Source of the DNA: QHXM01 sp963697975
GTDB lineage: Bacteria; Acidobacteriota; Blastocatellia; Pyrinomonadales; Pyrinomonadaceae
DNA: 64,000 bases
Assembly (NCBI GenBank): GCA_963697975.1
Contig: OY969111.1
Coordinates: 744,001-808,000 of the forward strand
Direction: 5' to 3'
Part shown: positions 7,582-16,645 of the stretch, piece by piece
How the letters are laid out: every line of letters begins with the position of its first letter
Position numbering within the stretch: the stretch's first letter is position 1
Program-made: the position numbers and the translations under genes
The notes under the pieces: generated by a model
The model's database searches: none
What the model was told of the DNA's origin: nothing
The model's input: only the letters and a program-made list of their open reading frames with translations

Positions 7582-9168
7582 TCAATTCGTCTCGCTTCGG
7601 AAATTATTTGCGCGCGGGCGTGCGATGCGCCGGTGCGTTCCATCAAGTTTTTCATTGTAACCGAATTTGCGTAACAAATCGCGTTGCGCGCCGCTCAAAG
7701 AATCAGCCACCGCAATTCTTGTTCTGACGCCGCCCGTTTCAAGACGTAAACCGAACGGAGCGATTGCCGCCGGGAGATCAATCGCGCTTGCGCTCTCGAT
7801 GTAAAGACGGGTTACGTCCTGCATCTCGCCCGCATTGTTCAAGGCAGCGAGCGCCGTCTGGTTGCCGTCTCTTCTCGCTTGGGACGCATTGCTCTGCCGG
7901 AACAACTCACGATACACGTCATCCAGTGAACGCTTGCCCCTGGTCTTCTGTCTGAGGCCGAGGTCGTAGAGAAACGCGGCCAGCATCCCTTTGTTATAAA
8001 CGAGCGCCGGTGAAAGCGTCCAACGTTGCTTGCTGGCTTCGAGCAGTGATAATTGCTCGCGCCCCTGCGCTGATTTGTAAGCGTCAAACGCACGACCAAG
8101 CGCGTTCAGGTAATCCTGAAACGTCAAAAGATTCAAACGGACGGCGGCGCGCAAAGCCTGATAAAGTGTGAAGCCTTCATAAAACCAATCGTATTCGCCA
8201 TCGAGCGCAAGGCCGTTCGGAATCCAGAGATGAAAAAGCTCGTGCGCCAGCGGGTAGCTCAACTGCGCCAGCGCAGCCGTCTTTGAAGGAGATTTTCCCG
8301 CCAGCAGCAAGACTGTGGCGCCGCGCGTCTCAGCGCTCCAGTGGTCTGCGGCGGCGGGGCGCGGAAACGGTGCAAGCATGAGCATCGTCCGGCCTTGCGC
8401 TATACCGCCGAATGTTTGGACGTGGTCTTTCAAAATACTGGCTGCCAAAGCTGCCGCCTCTTCGTCCGAGAATGCCCATTCGCCAGCCGTCACGTAGGCG
8501 AACTCCATCGCGCCGACGCGCTGCCGCTTCTCGCGCAGGTTTTCCCCGACGAAGAAGAGAGCCTTTTCCGCATCCGCAACTTCAAACCATTTATCGCCGC
8601 CCGCCCGCTCGGTCGTGGCAATCGTCCAACTCGGTGGCAGAGAGAAACGCAAAGTTGCGCTGGTTTTGGTCAAACCCTTTTCGCTGACAGCGAGCGGGAG
8701 CAAATCACCCATCATCAGAAAGCCACGCTCGTTCGTCAGCCAGGAGACGTGCGCCGCGTCCGTTTCAAACAGCGGCGCATCCAGATTCATTTCGTAAGAG
8801 AACCGCGTGGCCGCGCTTGCTGCTTCGTACTCTCCGGGCGCAAGTCGCCTGACCGGAATTGCCACGCCCGCGGCGTCCGCCAACTCTAAATTTTCGATTC
8901 TCTCTCCCAGATTCATCGCGCCCGCGTAGACGTTCCGGAACGACCAAACGCGCGTCGCAAGTGTGCGTTCCCCCAAAATTTTTACGCGGGTCCGAGAGCT
9001 TGAGAGGACGACAACTCCAGCCGTTAGCGACTCTGCCCGCACCGCACCGGCGCTCACGCCGAGCAGCAACACCGCGAACACGGCGCGATAACGCCACACG
9101 TCAAAGGAGCGGGTTTTCCGTCGCAGTTTGCCTGATTGATGCTTGAAAAAGGGCTGGCGAAGGGTCAT
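7582..9168 (-). CDS. Secreted gluzincin metallopeptidase (M61/M1-like)
   Basis: 528 residues. A basic N-terminus and hydrophobic segment 28-44 end in AVRAES, a likely signal peptide. The zinc motif HELFH is at 309-313, with a third ligand Glu331 in WFYEGFTLYQ 17-20 residues on, the spacing expected of gluzincins. The N-terminal 45-230 region is beta-rich. The general layout matches M61 glycyl-aminopeptidase-like proteins without an obvious PDZ domain. Likely role: periplasmic or surface peptide hydrolysis. It is followed by the SH3 lipoprotein gene. Confidence 0.8.
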   Translation of the reverse strand: MTLRQPFFKHQSGKLRRKTRSFDVWRYRAVFAVLLLGVSAGAVRAESLTAGVVVLSSSRTRVKILGERTLATRVWSFRNVYAGAMNLGERIENLELADAAGVAIPVRRLAPGEYEAASAATRFSYEMNLDAPLFETDAAHVSWLTNERGFLMMGDLLPLAVSEKGLTKTSATLRFSLPPSWTIATTERAGGDKWFEVADAEKALFFVGENLREKRQRVGAMEFAYVTAGEWAFSDEEAAALAASILKDHVQTFGGIAQGRTMLMLAPFPRPAAADHWSAETRGATVLLLAGKSPSKTAALAQLSYPLAHELFHLWIPNGLALDGEYDWFYEGFTLYQALRAAVRLNLLTFQDYLNALGRAFDAYKSAQGREQLSLLEASKQRWTLSPALVYNKGMLAAFLYDLGLRQKTRGKRSLDDVYRELFRQSNASQARRDGNQTALAALNNAGEMQDVTRLYIESASAIDLPAAIAPFGLRLETGGVRTRIAVADSLSGAQRDLLRKFGYNEKLDGTHRRIARPRANNFRSETN

Positions 9169-9225
9169 GCTGATTCTTTATCGGGGAGAGTGAATCTTGC
9201 GGCGTGTTAAGAATTGAATGCTATA

Positions 9226-9254
9226 TTGACACTCTCGAATGCTGGCGTTTATAT
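9226..9254 (+). promoter_or_regulatory. Sigma70-like promoter upstream of the receptor operon
   Basis: TTGACA (9226-9231), exactly 17 bp, then TTATAT (9249-9254). It precedes the GTG-started small protein and the TonB-dependent receptor and points towards them. Confidence 0.7.
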
Positions 9255-9293
9255 TTCCCAGTTGAAGTAAACTGTAGCATACTGCTTTAGCAA

Positions 9294-9686
9294 GTGACCA
9301 GTCATACCACCTCAGCAACACATCGTCAGCACACGCCTTTGGCGCGGCTGCTGGCCTTCGTGCTGCTCACCTTCGTCACTTACTCAACGACAGCCGAAGC
9401 CGTACACAAACACGGCAATCTTCTGCTCGCTCCTTCCAATAGCTCTGCGACGGCAGTCTATTCGTCAGGTGATGCCAGCTCTTCGGCCAACGACTCGCGT
9501 TCAACGAGCGAGTGCGTGATTTGCCAGCTTCGCCAGCATCTCTCAATCAGTCTGCTTAACGCTCTGCCGCAACTCGTCGCGCCGCAAGAACAGGCAATGC
9601 GGACGCTCGCGGCAACACTTCCCTCTGCTTCAAGATTCGCCACGCCGCAACGCGGTCGCGCGCCACCAATCGCCTCTCTGATTTAA
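9294..9686 (+). CDS. Small secreted His/Cys-containing protein upstream of a TonB receptor
   Basis: 130 residues from a GTG at 9294 (no ATG is available). A hydrophobic segment LARLLAFVLLTFVTY (about 16-30) serves as a signal or anchor. Then come VHKHGN, a Ser/Ala-rich stretch, and a central ECVICQLRQHLS (Cys-x-x-Cys with nearby His). The C-terminus is Arg/Pro-rich. The layout resembles the small DUF2946-like proteins that often precede outer-membrane metal receptors, but that match is only by feel. It ends 121 bp before the receptor start. A CxxC/His protein paired with a TonB receptor suggests metal handling (inference). Confidence 0.55.
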   Translation: MTSHTTSATHRQHTPLARLLAFVLLTFVTYSTTAEAVHKHGNLLLAPSNSSATAVYSSGDASSSANDSRSTSECVICQLRQHLSISLLNALPQLVAPQEQAMRTLAATLPSASRFATPQRGRAPPIASLI

Positions 9687-9807
9687 GCCGCTTTCATCTC
9701 GGTACTTGCTGCCAATTGTTCCGCGCTCAATGTGAATTGAGCGTTTGGGGAAACAGTTGGGGCGGGCGTCATTTCAGTTTTACATGGCTTCAGAGAGGTA
9801 TTTTGCA

Positions 9808-12225
9808 ATGATCTTCCGAAAACTATTTTCGATTGCCGCTATTCTGCTAGCAGCAATAATCTTCACGTTTTCCACTGCCACAGCGCAGACGCGCATCGGC
9901 ACGGTTCAGGGCACAATCAAAGACCCGAACGGCGCGCTCGTCGCGGGCGCTGCCGTCACCATCACGCAGCCGAACACGGGCTACAAGCAATCAACTCAAA
10001 CAGACGATCAGGGCGCTTACAGGCTCGTCAACGTTCCTTTCAGCGACTACAACGTGCGCGCCGAAGCATCCGGCTTTCAGACGACCGAACAGCACATTGA
10101 TCTCGAAAGCGCCATCCCCGTTAACCTCGATTTCAACCTCGCTGTCGAAGGAACGGCGCAAACCGTCACCGTCGAAGCCGACCCCGACCACGCCGAGCAT
10201 GACAAGGTTTCTTCCGACACGGACATTAACCAGACGATTCTCGAACGGCAGGCGGGGGCGGCTCCCTCGCGCGGAATCGAAGCCATCGTCGCCTCCGCTC
10301 CCGGCTTTGCACCCGATGACAACGGGCGACTCCACCCGCGCGGCTCTGAATCGCAGGTGCAATACGTCGTTGACGGCGTGCCGATCACAGACAATCTTTC
10401 GGCAATCTTTTCGACCAGCCTCGATGCGCGCACGCTCCGCACGGTTGAAGTGATGACGGGCGGCATCCCCGCGGAATTTGGCGACAAGCTAGCGGGCGTC
10501 ATCAACGTCAACACGCGTTCGGGTCTGGAAACTCCGACGCAGGGCGGCGTGACTTTTTCCGGCGGAAGTTTTTCGACTGGCGAAATCGGCGCAGACTTTT
10601 CCACGCGCACCAAGAAGTTCGGTTTTCTCACGAACCTCTCGGCCAGCACCTCGCAACGCTTTCTGGACCCGCCGACGCTTGAGAACTTCCACAACTTCGG
10701 TCGCAGCGGCAAGGGTTTCTTCCGGCTCGATTATCAATTCGACCAGAACAATTCCCTGCGCGGCACAGTCCTCGTCGGCGGCTCTAATTTCCAGATTCCC
10801 AATCGCGTCGAGCAGGAAGTGGCCGGACAGGATCAACGCCAGCGCCTGCGCGATAGCTCGGTCTTCATCACCTACGAGCACATCTTTTCGCCGACCGCGC
10901 TTGGCCAGTTCTCTTTCTTCAATCGCTACGGGACGGCGAAGCTGCTCAGCAACCCGCTCTCAACTCCCGTCGTGGCTACGCAGGATCGCACGCTTCAAAA
11001 CACCGGCGGCATCGCTGCGATTTCGCTGGCGCGCGGGACCCACAACATCAAGTTCGGCGGGCAATTCACCATCACTCCTGTGCATGAGAATTTTAGCTTC
11101 TACACGACCGACCCCTTTGAAGACCTAGTGGACGATGAAGGCAACGTGGTTGCAAATCCCGTCAACGCCTTCACAACCGTGAATCCGTTTGTCTTCAGCG
11201 GGCGCAAAACGGGTCGCAGCCTGAGCGCGTACATTCAGGATCAGTTCACGCCGTTCCGCAACTTTACCGTCGCGGCGGGCTTGCGCTACGACAACTACAA
11301 GCTCGTCATTCAGGAAGACGCCTTCAGCCCGCGCATTGCCGTCGCTTACTTTATCCCGCGCACACAAACAACCCTGCGCGCTTCCTACAATCGCATCTTT
11401 CAGTTTCCGCCTGCGGAGAATCTGCTGCTCGCAAGCTCATCGGAAGCCGCCGCGCTTTCGCCGCTGGCGGTGTTGCAGGGACAATCGGGCGTGCGCCCCA
11501 TTTTACCCGACAAGCAGAATGTCTTTGAGGCTGGCGCGCTGCAACAGCTTTCGCGCTTCTTACGCCTCAACCTCGCCGTCTATCAAAAGCGGATTACAAA
11601 TTTCGGCGACAAGGATCAATTCTTCGACACGGGCGTCATCTTCCCGATAACTATTTCATCGGGGCGCGTGACGGGCACAGAAGCTCGTCTCGAATCCACA
11701 GACCTGCGCGGCTTTCGCGGCTTCCTGTCTTACGCCAACGCGCGCGCCTACGGCGTGACACCGATTAATGGCGGACTGTTTCTCGGCGAGGCCGTCGCTT
11801 CGCTGGATGAACCCGGACAAAAATTCGCCAACGATCACGACCAGCGCAACTCTCTACAGTTTCAGTTGAGCTACACGCATCGGCGTTCGGGAATCTATGC
11901 CATCTTCGGCGGGCGCTACGATTCGGGCTATCCGACGGAGGCGGAACCGGGCACGACGATCGCGGACTTCGTTGCCGCAGGCTTTGATCCGCGCCTTTAC
12001 AACGAGATTGATTTCCAGCGTGGACGCACGCGCCCGCGCACCGTTCTCAATCTCTCCATCGGCGCAGACCTCCTGCAACGCGAGAGAACATCGCTCAACA
12101 TCCAATTCGACGTTCAGAACCTGACGGATGAACTCTTCCTCTACAACTTTGAATCGGTCTTCAGCGGCACACACGTCGGCTTCCCGCGCCTTTTAAGCGG
12201 GCGCGTCGCTCTCAGATTCAAGTAA
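9808..12225 (+). CDS. TonB-dependent receptor with carboxypeptidase-regulatory-like N-terminus
   Basis: 805 residues. The ATG at 9808 is chosen for AGAGAGG eight nt upstream and because the signal peptide (KLFSIAAILLAAIIFTF to ATAQ) then begins at residue 1. Residues 30-115 form a carboxypeptidase regulatory-like (CNA-B type) domain (VQGTIKDPNGALVAGAAVTI, then DDQGAYRLVNVPFSDY). A plug follows, about 125-245 (RGSESQVQYVVDGVPITDN, VEVMTGGIPAEFGDKLAGVI), then a beta-barrel to the C-terminus (GRVALRFK). It imports an unknown ligand across the outer membrane using TonB energy. A small hairpin (9724-9743) lies in the leader between the preceding gene and this one. Confidence 0.9.
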   Translation: MIFRKLFSIAAILLAAIIFTFSTATAQTRIGTVQGTIKDPNGALVAGAAVTITQPNTGYKQSTQTDDQGAYRLVNVPFSDYNVRAEASGFQTTEQHIDLESAIPVNLDFNLAVEGTAQTVTVEADPDHAEHDKVSSDTDINQTILERQAGAAPSRGIEAIVASAPGFAPDDNGRLHPRGSESQVQYVVDGVPITDNLSAIFSTSLDARTLRTVEVMTGGIPAEFGDKLAGVINVNTRSGLETPTQGGVTFSGGSFSTGEIGADFSTRTKKFGFLTNLSASTSQRFLDPPTLENFHNFGRSGKGFFRLDYQFDQNNSLRGTVLVGGSNFQIPNRVEQEVAGQDQRQRLRDSSVFITYEHIFSPTALGQFSFFNRYGTAKLLSNPLSTPVVATQDRTLQNTGGIAAISLARGTHNIKFGGQFTITPVHENFSFYTTDPFEDLVDDEGNVVANPVNAFTTVNPFVFSGRKTGRSLSAYIQDQFTPFRNFTVAAGLRYDNYKLVIQEDAFSPRIAVAYFIPRTQTTLRASYNRIFQFPPAENLLLASSSEAAALSPLAVLQGQSGVRPILPDKQNVFEAGALQQLSRFLRLNLAVYQKRITNFGDKDQFFDTGVIFPITISSGRVTGTEARLESTDLRGFRGFLSYANARAYGVTPINGGLFLGEAVASLDEPGQKFANDHDQRNSLQFQLSYTHRRSGIYAIFGGRYDSGYPTEAEPGTTIADFVAAGFDPRLYNEIDFQRGRTRPRTVLNLSIGADLLQRERTSLNIQFDVQNLTDELFLYNFESVFSGTHVGFPRLLSGRVALRFK

Positions 12226-12230
12226 TAGAG

Positions 12231-12304
12231 AGGACGATAGACCAGGGACGATTGCACGATAAAAACCCCGCTTGCCATCGTCTCTGGTCTATCGTCTATC
12301 GTCC
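12231..12304. repeat. Heptad-word hairpin, GACGATA family (copy 1)
   Basis: Left arm GGACGAT, AGACCAG, GGACGAT. Right arm ATCGTCT, CTGGTCT, ATCGTCT, ATCGTCC. The central loop contains CTTGCC, as in the second copy near 32.5 kb. It begins five nt after the receptor stop codon. Confidence 0.8.
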
Positions 12305-12486
12305 TTTTTCGGAACTTGGTTGTCGCGCTATTCGTTATTCTTTTCGAGTTTGAAAGACGTGTCCGGCGGTTAAGCGGCTTAACATTGACAGAGCCAATCG
12401 AGCGCCATTAAAATGCGTGCTTGTTCGACTCGCCTTTTGTTTCACGGTAATAAGTCGGTCTCTGACTCTGAAAGAGGAAACGACCT

Positions 12487-12564
12487 GTGAGCCTGGTTAA
12501 AATCATCGTCATCACGCTCGTCCTGCTGCTGAGCATTCTGTTCTTCTGGCGCTTCCTGTTTTAG
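12487..12564 (+). CDS. Possible 25-residue hydrophobic membrane peptide
   Basis: GTG at 12487 with GAGG about 10 nt upstream, 25 codons and a TAG stop. The whole peptide is one hydrophobic helix (KIIVITLVLLLSILFFWRFL). It lies 17 bp before the VWFA protein gene, on the same strand. Such tiny hydrophobic frames can be real membrane peptides or chance. The good spacing and complete helix favour a gene, but evidence is limited. Confidence 0.4.
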   Translation: MSLVKIIVITLVLLLSILFFWRFLF

Positions 12565-12581
12565 CCCGGATACCTGCCAGC

Positions 12582-13622
12582 ATGACCCTCGATTCCGAAG
12601 CGTCCCGTCCGCACCGGCTTTCAAACAGTCCTGCTCATCCGGTCTTACGCCCGTTCAGCCTCGTCCTTTTTCTTCTTTTCATTTCGGCTCTTATCAATAC
12701 CTCAGAGCGGTGCGTCTTCGCTCAGGAGACTGAGGATTCGCCGGAGGATGTTGTGCGCGTCCGCACAGACCTCATCACCATTCCCACGTTTGTCACGGAC
12801 GCGCAGGGACGCCGAATCTCCGGTCTCAGGCAAGCGGATTTCTCTGTTCGAGACAACGGGCAGCAGGTCGCGCTCTCCTACTTTGCGGCTGGGGCGGAGC
12901 ATGTGGCGCTCGCCTTTGCTCTGGATGCTTCCGGCAGCATTCGTGAGATCATCTCGCAACAGCGCGACGCCGCGCTCAAATTGTTCTCTCGCTTCAAACG
13001 AGGCTCGCGCGTCGCCGTTCTGCATTTCGGGGAAAAGGCTCAACTCATCGTTCCGTTTACGACCGACACTGCCAAAGCGGAACCGGCCTTCACAAGTTAC
13101 TTGCCGGTGAGCCGTCGCACGGCAATCTTCGACGGTGCGGCCACAATGCTTCGCGCCTTTGCCGCCGGGGAAAGCAACCCAACGGAACGTCGCATCCTGA
13201 TTTTAATCAGCGACGGCCTTGATACGGCGAGCGCCACGCGCGCGCCATCTGTCATACGCGATGCGCGTGCGCTCAATGTTTCCATCTACGTCATTCATCT
13301 GCCGCTCTACGCGCCGCGCGACGGGCGCATTGAGGTACGTCCACCCGCCAAAGGTTTCCGCGATCTAGCATTGAAGACCGGCGGGCGCTACTTTCTGGTC
13401 GACGATACGAAATCCGCGCTCAACCCGCAGGCGACATTTGATCTCGCGCCGGTCTTTCAGGCCATCGAAGAAGATTTGCAGGGGCAATACGTGCTTGGCT
13501 ACTATCCAGACGACGCGGCGCGAAGCACAGACCTTCACCGCATCGAAATCAGCTTAGCGAGGCGCAACCCCCGCAAACTACGCGTTCGCGCGCTGCGAGA
13601 GGAATATAACTTAAAGCAGTGA
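12582..13622 (+). CDS. Secreted VWFA-related protein (Acidobacteriota type)
   Basis: 346 residues. Signal or anchor segment at 25-45 (PFSLVLFLLFISALI), then the N-terminal pattern of the VWFA-related acidobacterial family (VRVRTDLITIPTFVTDAQG). A von Willebrand type A domain follows with the metal-ion-dependent adhesion site DASGS and the later SDGLD, which bind a divalent cation. Such proteins mediate protein-protein contacts in the periplasm or at the surface; the partner here is unknown. The TGA stop at 13620-13622 is the first TGA of a heptad hairpin. Confidence 0.88.
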   Translation: MTLDSEASRPHRLSNSPAHPVLRPFSLVLFLLFISALINTSERCVFAQETEDSPEDVVRVRTDLITIPTFVTDAQGRRISGLRQADFSVRDNGQQVALSYFAAGAEHVALAFALDASGSIREIISQQRDAALKLFSRFKRGSRVAVLHFGEKAQLIVPFTTDTAKAEPAFTSYLPVSRRTAIFDGAATMLRAFAAGESNPTERRILILISDGLDTASATRAPSVIRDARALNVSIYVIHLPLYAPRDGRIEVRPPAKGFRDLALKTGGRYFLVDDTKSALNPQATFDLAPVFQAIEEDLQGQYVLGYYPDDAARSTDLHRIEISLARRNPRKLRVRALREEYNLKQ

Positions 13623-13708
13623 TAGGTGATGGGTGATAGGTGACAAGAAGAATCCTGCTCTTTCTTATCACCTATCACCCATCACCTATTACCTATCACC
13701 TATCACTT
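13616..13708. repeat. Heptad-word hairpin, GTGATAG family (fills the VWFA-purH spacer)
   Basis: Starts with GCAG, then GTGATAG, GTGATGG, GTGATAG in the left arm, a loop rich in AAG then CTT, and the mirrored words ATCACCT and ATCACCC in a longer right arm. It supplies the stop codon of the VWFA gene and ends directly against the purH ATG, so the element is the entire spacer. Confidence 0.9.
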
Positions 13709-15352
13709 ATGAATACTGGATTACGAAAAATTCGCCGCGCACTTCTGAGCGTTTCCGATAAGACCGGGCTGGTTGAATTCGCGCGTGAGTTGCGCCGCTT
13801 TGATGTCGAGTTGATTAGCACGGGCGGAACGGCAAAGGCTCTGCGTGAGGCGGGCCTAGAAGTCCGCGACGTTTCCGATGTCACAGGCTTTCCCGAAATG
13901 ATGGATGGCCGCGTCAAGACTCTTCATCCACGCATACACGGTGGACTGCTCGCGTTGCGCGATAACGCCGCACACGTAGCGGCCATGAGCGAACACGGCA
14001 TCGAGCCGATTGACATGGTCGTCGTCAACCTCTACCCGTTTGAGCAAACCATCGCGCGCGAGGGCGTAACGCTCGAAGAGGCCATCGAACAGATAGACAT
14101 CGGCGGCCCGGCGATGATTCGTTCGGCGGCGAAGAATTTCAAAGTCGTTGCTGTCATTGTCGATCCCACCGACTACGCGAGGGCTGTCGTGGAGATGAGA
14201 AAGAATGAAGGGGCGCTTTCGCTTGCGACACGCGCCCGCCTGGTTCAACAGGCTTTCCGGCGTACCGCCGCTTATGACGCCGCCATATCCGAATACCTTG
14301 CCTCAAATCTCGCGTGGTCAAGTCGTAGCGAAGAAGGGGAAGGCCACAGCTTTATCATGAAAGAGTTTCTCAAAACTGACACGACAATCAGCCCCGATGA
14401 CGTAAATGATTTTTCATTGTTCTCGCAGGGTGAGTTCAGCTTGTATAAGAAATTTTCTTTGCGCTATGGGGAGAATCCGCATCAGCGCGCGGCGCTTTAT
14501 AACATGGGAGAAGCGGGCGGTGTTGCTAATGCCGAAGTCCTCTCCGGCAAGGAGATGTCTTTCAATAACTACATTGACGCCGATGCTGCGTGGCAGCTTG
14601 TCTGCGATTTCGATGAAAGGACATGCGCCATCATCAAGCACATGAACCCGGCGGGCGTCGGCACGGGCGGCAATATGGAAGAGGCTTATCGCCGCGCGCT
14701 CGCTACCGACCCTCTCTCAGCTTTCGGCGGCATCGTCGCTTTCAATCAAGCGGTTGACGAACGGGCGGCGCGAGCCGTGACGGAGATTTTCACGGAAGTC
14801 ATCATCGCTCCTGATTATGACGATGTCGCGCTCGAAGTCCTGGGCGCGAAAAAGAATCTGCGCGTGCTGCGCGCGGGAGAGCCACAACGCGCGGAAGGAC
14901 TGGAATACAAGACCATCACGGGCGGGATGCTCATTCAGACGCGCGACACACATCGCTTATCGCAAGTGGATTTGAAAATCGTCACGACGCGTGCGCCGAC
15001 GGATGAAGAAATGCGTGCCCTGCTTTTCGCGTGGACGGTCTGTAAGCATACAAAGTCCAACGCCATCGTTTATGCGCGCGACGGGCAGACCGTCGGAGTC
15101 GGCGCGGGCCAGATGTCCAGAGTTGATTCGGTCAAGCTCGGCGCATCACGCGCGCAGCTTGAGGTTAAAGGCTCAGCCCTCGCTTCGGACGCCTTTTTCC
15201 CCTTCCGCGACGGCGTTGACGAAGCCGCGCGTCACGGAATCACCGCCATCATTCAGCCCGGCGGCTCCGTCCGCGATCAGGAAGTAATTGACGCCGCCAA
15301 CGAACACAATCTGGCGATGGTCTTCACCGGCGTGCGACACTTTAAGCATTAA
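13709..15352 (+). CDS. purH: Bifunctional AICAR transformylase / IMP cyclohydrolase
   Basis: 547 residues, the usual size. It catalyses the last two steps of de novo purine synthesis, adding the formyl group to AICAR and closing the ring to IMP. The N-terminal IMP cyclohydrolase domain (1-200) shows ALLSVSDKTGL, ISTGGTAKAL and DGRVKTLHPRIHGGLL. The C-terminal transformylase shows RYGENPHQRAALY, SFNNYIDADAAW, KHMNPAGVGTG and SDAFFPFRDGVDEA, ending VRHFKH. The ATG at 13709 is chosen because an upstream extension would only translate the repeat arm. No Shine-Dalgarno is present; the repeat abuts the start codon. Confidence 0.96.
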   Translation: MNTGLRKIRRALLSVSDKTGLVEFARELRRFDVELISTGGTAKALREAGLEVRDVSDVTGFPEMMDGRVKTLHPRIHGGLLALRDNAAHVAAMSEHGIEPIDMVVVNLYPFEQTIAREGVTLEEAIEQIDIGGPAMIRSAAKNFKVVAVIVDPTDYARAVVEMRKNEGALSLATRARLVQQAFRRTAAYDAAISEYLASNLAWSSRSEEGEGHSFIMKEFLKTDTTISPDDVNDFSLFSQGEFSLYKKFSLRYGENPHQRAALYNMGEAGGVANAEVLSGKEMSFNNYIDADAAWQLVCDFDERTCAIIKHMNPAGVGTGGNMEEAYRRALATDPLSAFGGIVAFNQAVDERAARAVTEIFTEVIIAPDYDDVALEVLGAKKNLRVLRAGEPQRAEGLEYKTITGGMLIQTRDTHRLSQVDLKIVTTRAPTDEEMRALLFAWTVCKHTKSNAIVYARDGQTVGVGAGQMSRVDSVKLGASRAQLEVKGSALASDAFFPFRDGVDEAARHGITAIIQPGGSVRDQEVIDAANEHNLAMVFTGVRHFKH

Positions 15353-15356
15353 TGAT

Positions 15357-15444
15357 CAGTGGTCGGTGGTCAGTGGCCAGCTAAAAACAAGCGATGAACA
15401 GCTTTTGTTCTAACTGACCACTGACCACCGACCACTGACCACTG
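15357..15444. repeat. Heptad-word hairpin, CAGTGGT family
   Basis: CAGTGGT, CGGTGGT, CAGTGGC on the left; after the loop (AAAAACAAGC, then GCTTTTG) the mirrored ACTGACC and ACCGACC words end in ACTG. It begins four nt after the purH stop codon. Confidence 0.88.
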
Positions 15445-15562
15445 TTTTCCCCGCTTGCTCTCAAGCCTGAGATTCGTTAATACTTGCGCCACGCGGGCAG
15501 CCTTACACAGTTCGTCTTCCCGGCAGGCGCTCCGTCAAGTTTTTAGAGAAGGGATAGAAGAA

Positions 15563-16549
15563 ATGGCAGAGAATGAATCCACCCCTGCGGCGGATAGTAA
15601 TCAGGAATCAATCCGCTGTCGCTATTGCGGCCAGCGCAATCAAACGCGGGACGCGAGCGGCGCAGCCAAATGCGGGCGTTGTCGTTTGCCGCTCTCAGAC
15701 ACACCGCATAAAAAATTCGCCGATCTTAATAAGCACGATTACATTCATCCGGCTGACAGCCGCGCCCTCGCCGCCCTGCGCGCGATTCCCGGCATTGACA
15801 CAGCCTTGAAGAAGCTGCTCGCGGTCACAGGCGAATCCGCCATCCGCGTCATCTTCACCGCCAGCGCCGTCAAGGTGACGCCGCAGCAATGTCCCGACCT
15901 GCACGCCAAGCTACAAATCGCCTGCACGACGCTCGGCGTTGACATGCCCGAACTCTTCGTTCAGCAATCTCCCATCGTCAATGCCTTCACGGGCGGCGTC
16001 GAACGCCCGGTCATCGTGCTTCATTCATCCTTAATCGAACGCCTGACGGATGAAGAAGTCCTGGCGGTCGTCGCGCACGAAGTCGGCCACATTCACGCGG
16101 AGCATGTGCTGTACTTGACGGCTGCGCGCCTACTTGAGCTTCTAGCCAACGCTGCGCTAGCCGCCACTGCGATTGCGAAAATCGCTCTCGAACTGCTCTC
16201 GATGACGATGCGCTCCGCGCTGCTCGCATGGGCACGGCGGGCGGAACTCTCCTGCGACCGGGCGGCGCTCTTAGTCACGCAAGACCCGCACGTCATCGGT
16301 CGCACGATGATGAAGTTGGCCGGGGGAACATACGCGTCAAAGGTGGACTATGAGCAGTTTCTCGTTCAGGCGCGCGACTTTCAGAAGAACTATGACGAGA
16401 AGGCGCTCGACCGTTTCTGGGCAGACATCATCTCTTCGGGCATGTCGCATCCCTTCCCCGTCTGGCGCGTCTCGGAAATCTTGAAGTGGGTTGAAAGCGG
16501 CGAGTACAAAGAGTTGATGACAGGCGAGCCGCAGATTGCAGCAGCGTGA
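15563..16549 (+). CDS. M48-family metallopeptidase with N-terminal zinc ribbon
   Basis: 328 residues from the ATG at 15563 (GAAGGGATAGAAG upstream). A four-cysteine zinc ribbon (CRYC at 19-22, CGRC at 37-40) precedes an M48 peptidase domain with HEVGH at residues 172-176. A hydrophobic stretch follows (about 184-220), then AELSCDRA, the usual position of the third zinc ligand Glu and the Asp. Resembles HtpX/Oma1-like membrane peptidases that act in envelope protein quality control. The zinc ribbon fusion is less usual. Stop TGA lies one base before a heptad hairpin. Confidence 0.85.
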   Translation: MAENESTPAADSNQESIRCRYCGQRNQTRDASGAAKCGRCRLPLSDTPHKKFADLNKHDYIHPADSRALAALRAIPGIDTALKKLLAVTGESAIRVIFTASAVKVTPQQCPDLHAKLQIACTTLGVDMPELFVQQSPIVNAFTGGVERPVIVLHSSLIERLTDEEVLAVVAHEVGHIHAEHVLYLTAARLLELLANAALAATAIAKIALELLSMTMRSALLAWARRAELSCDRAALLVTQDPHVIGRTMMKLAGGTYASKVDYEQFLVQARDFQKNYDEKALDRFWADIISSGMSHPFPVWRVSEILKWVESGEYKELMTGEPQIAAA

Positions 16550-16550
16550 A

Positions 16551-16627
16551 AGCAGTGATAAGTGCTGGGTGATAGGTGATAAGTAAGAGCGTTTCTCTTA
16601 TCACCTATCACTTATCACCCATCACCT
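16551..16627. repeat. Heptad-word hairpin, GTGATAG family
   Basis: AGCAG prefix, then GTGATAA, GTGCTGG, GTGATAG, GTGATAA; loop GTAAGAGCGTTTCTC; mirrored arm with TTATCACC words. It lies one base after the M48 peptidase stop and 18 bp before the fabI start. Confidence 0.9.
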
Positions 16628-16645
16628 TTATCAAAGGAACTCCCC

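Noticed and set aside
13640..13708. An open frame extending purH upstream with His/Tyr/Pro-rich residues
   Set aside because: The extension only translates the repeat arm; the conserved PurH N-terminus begins at the ATG 13709.
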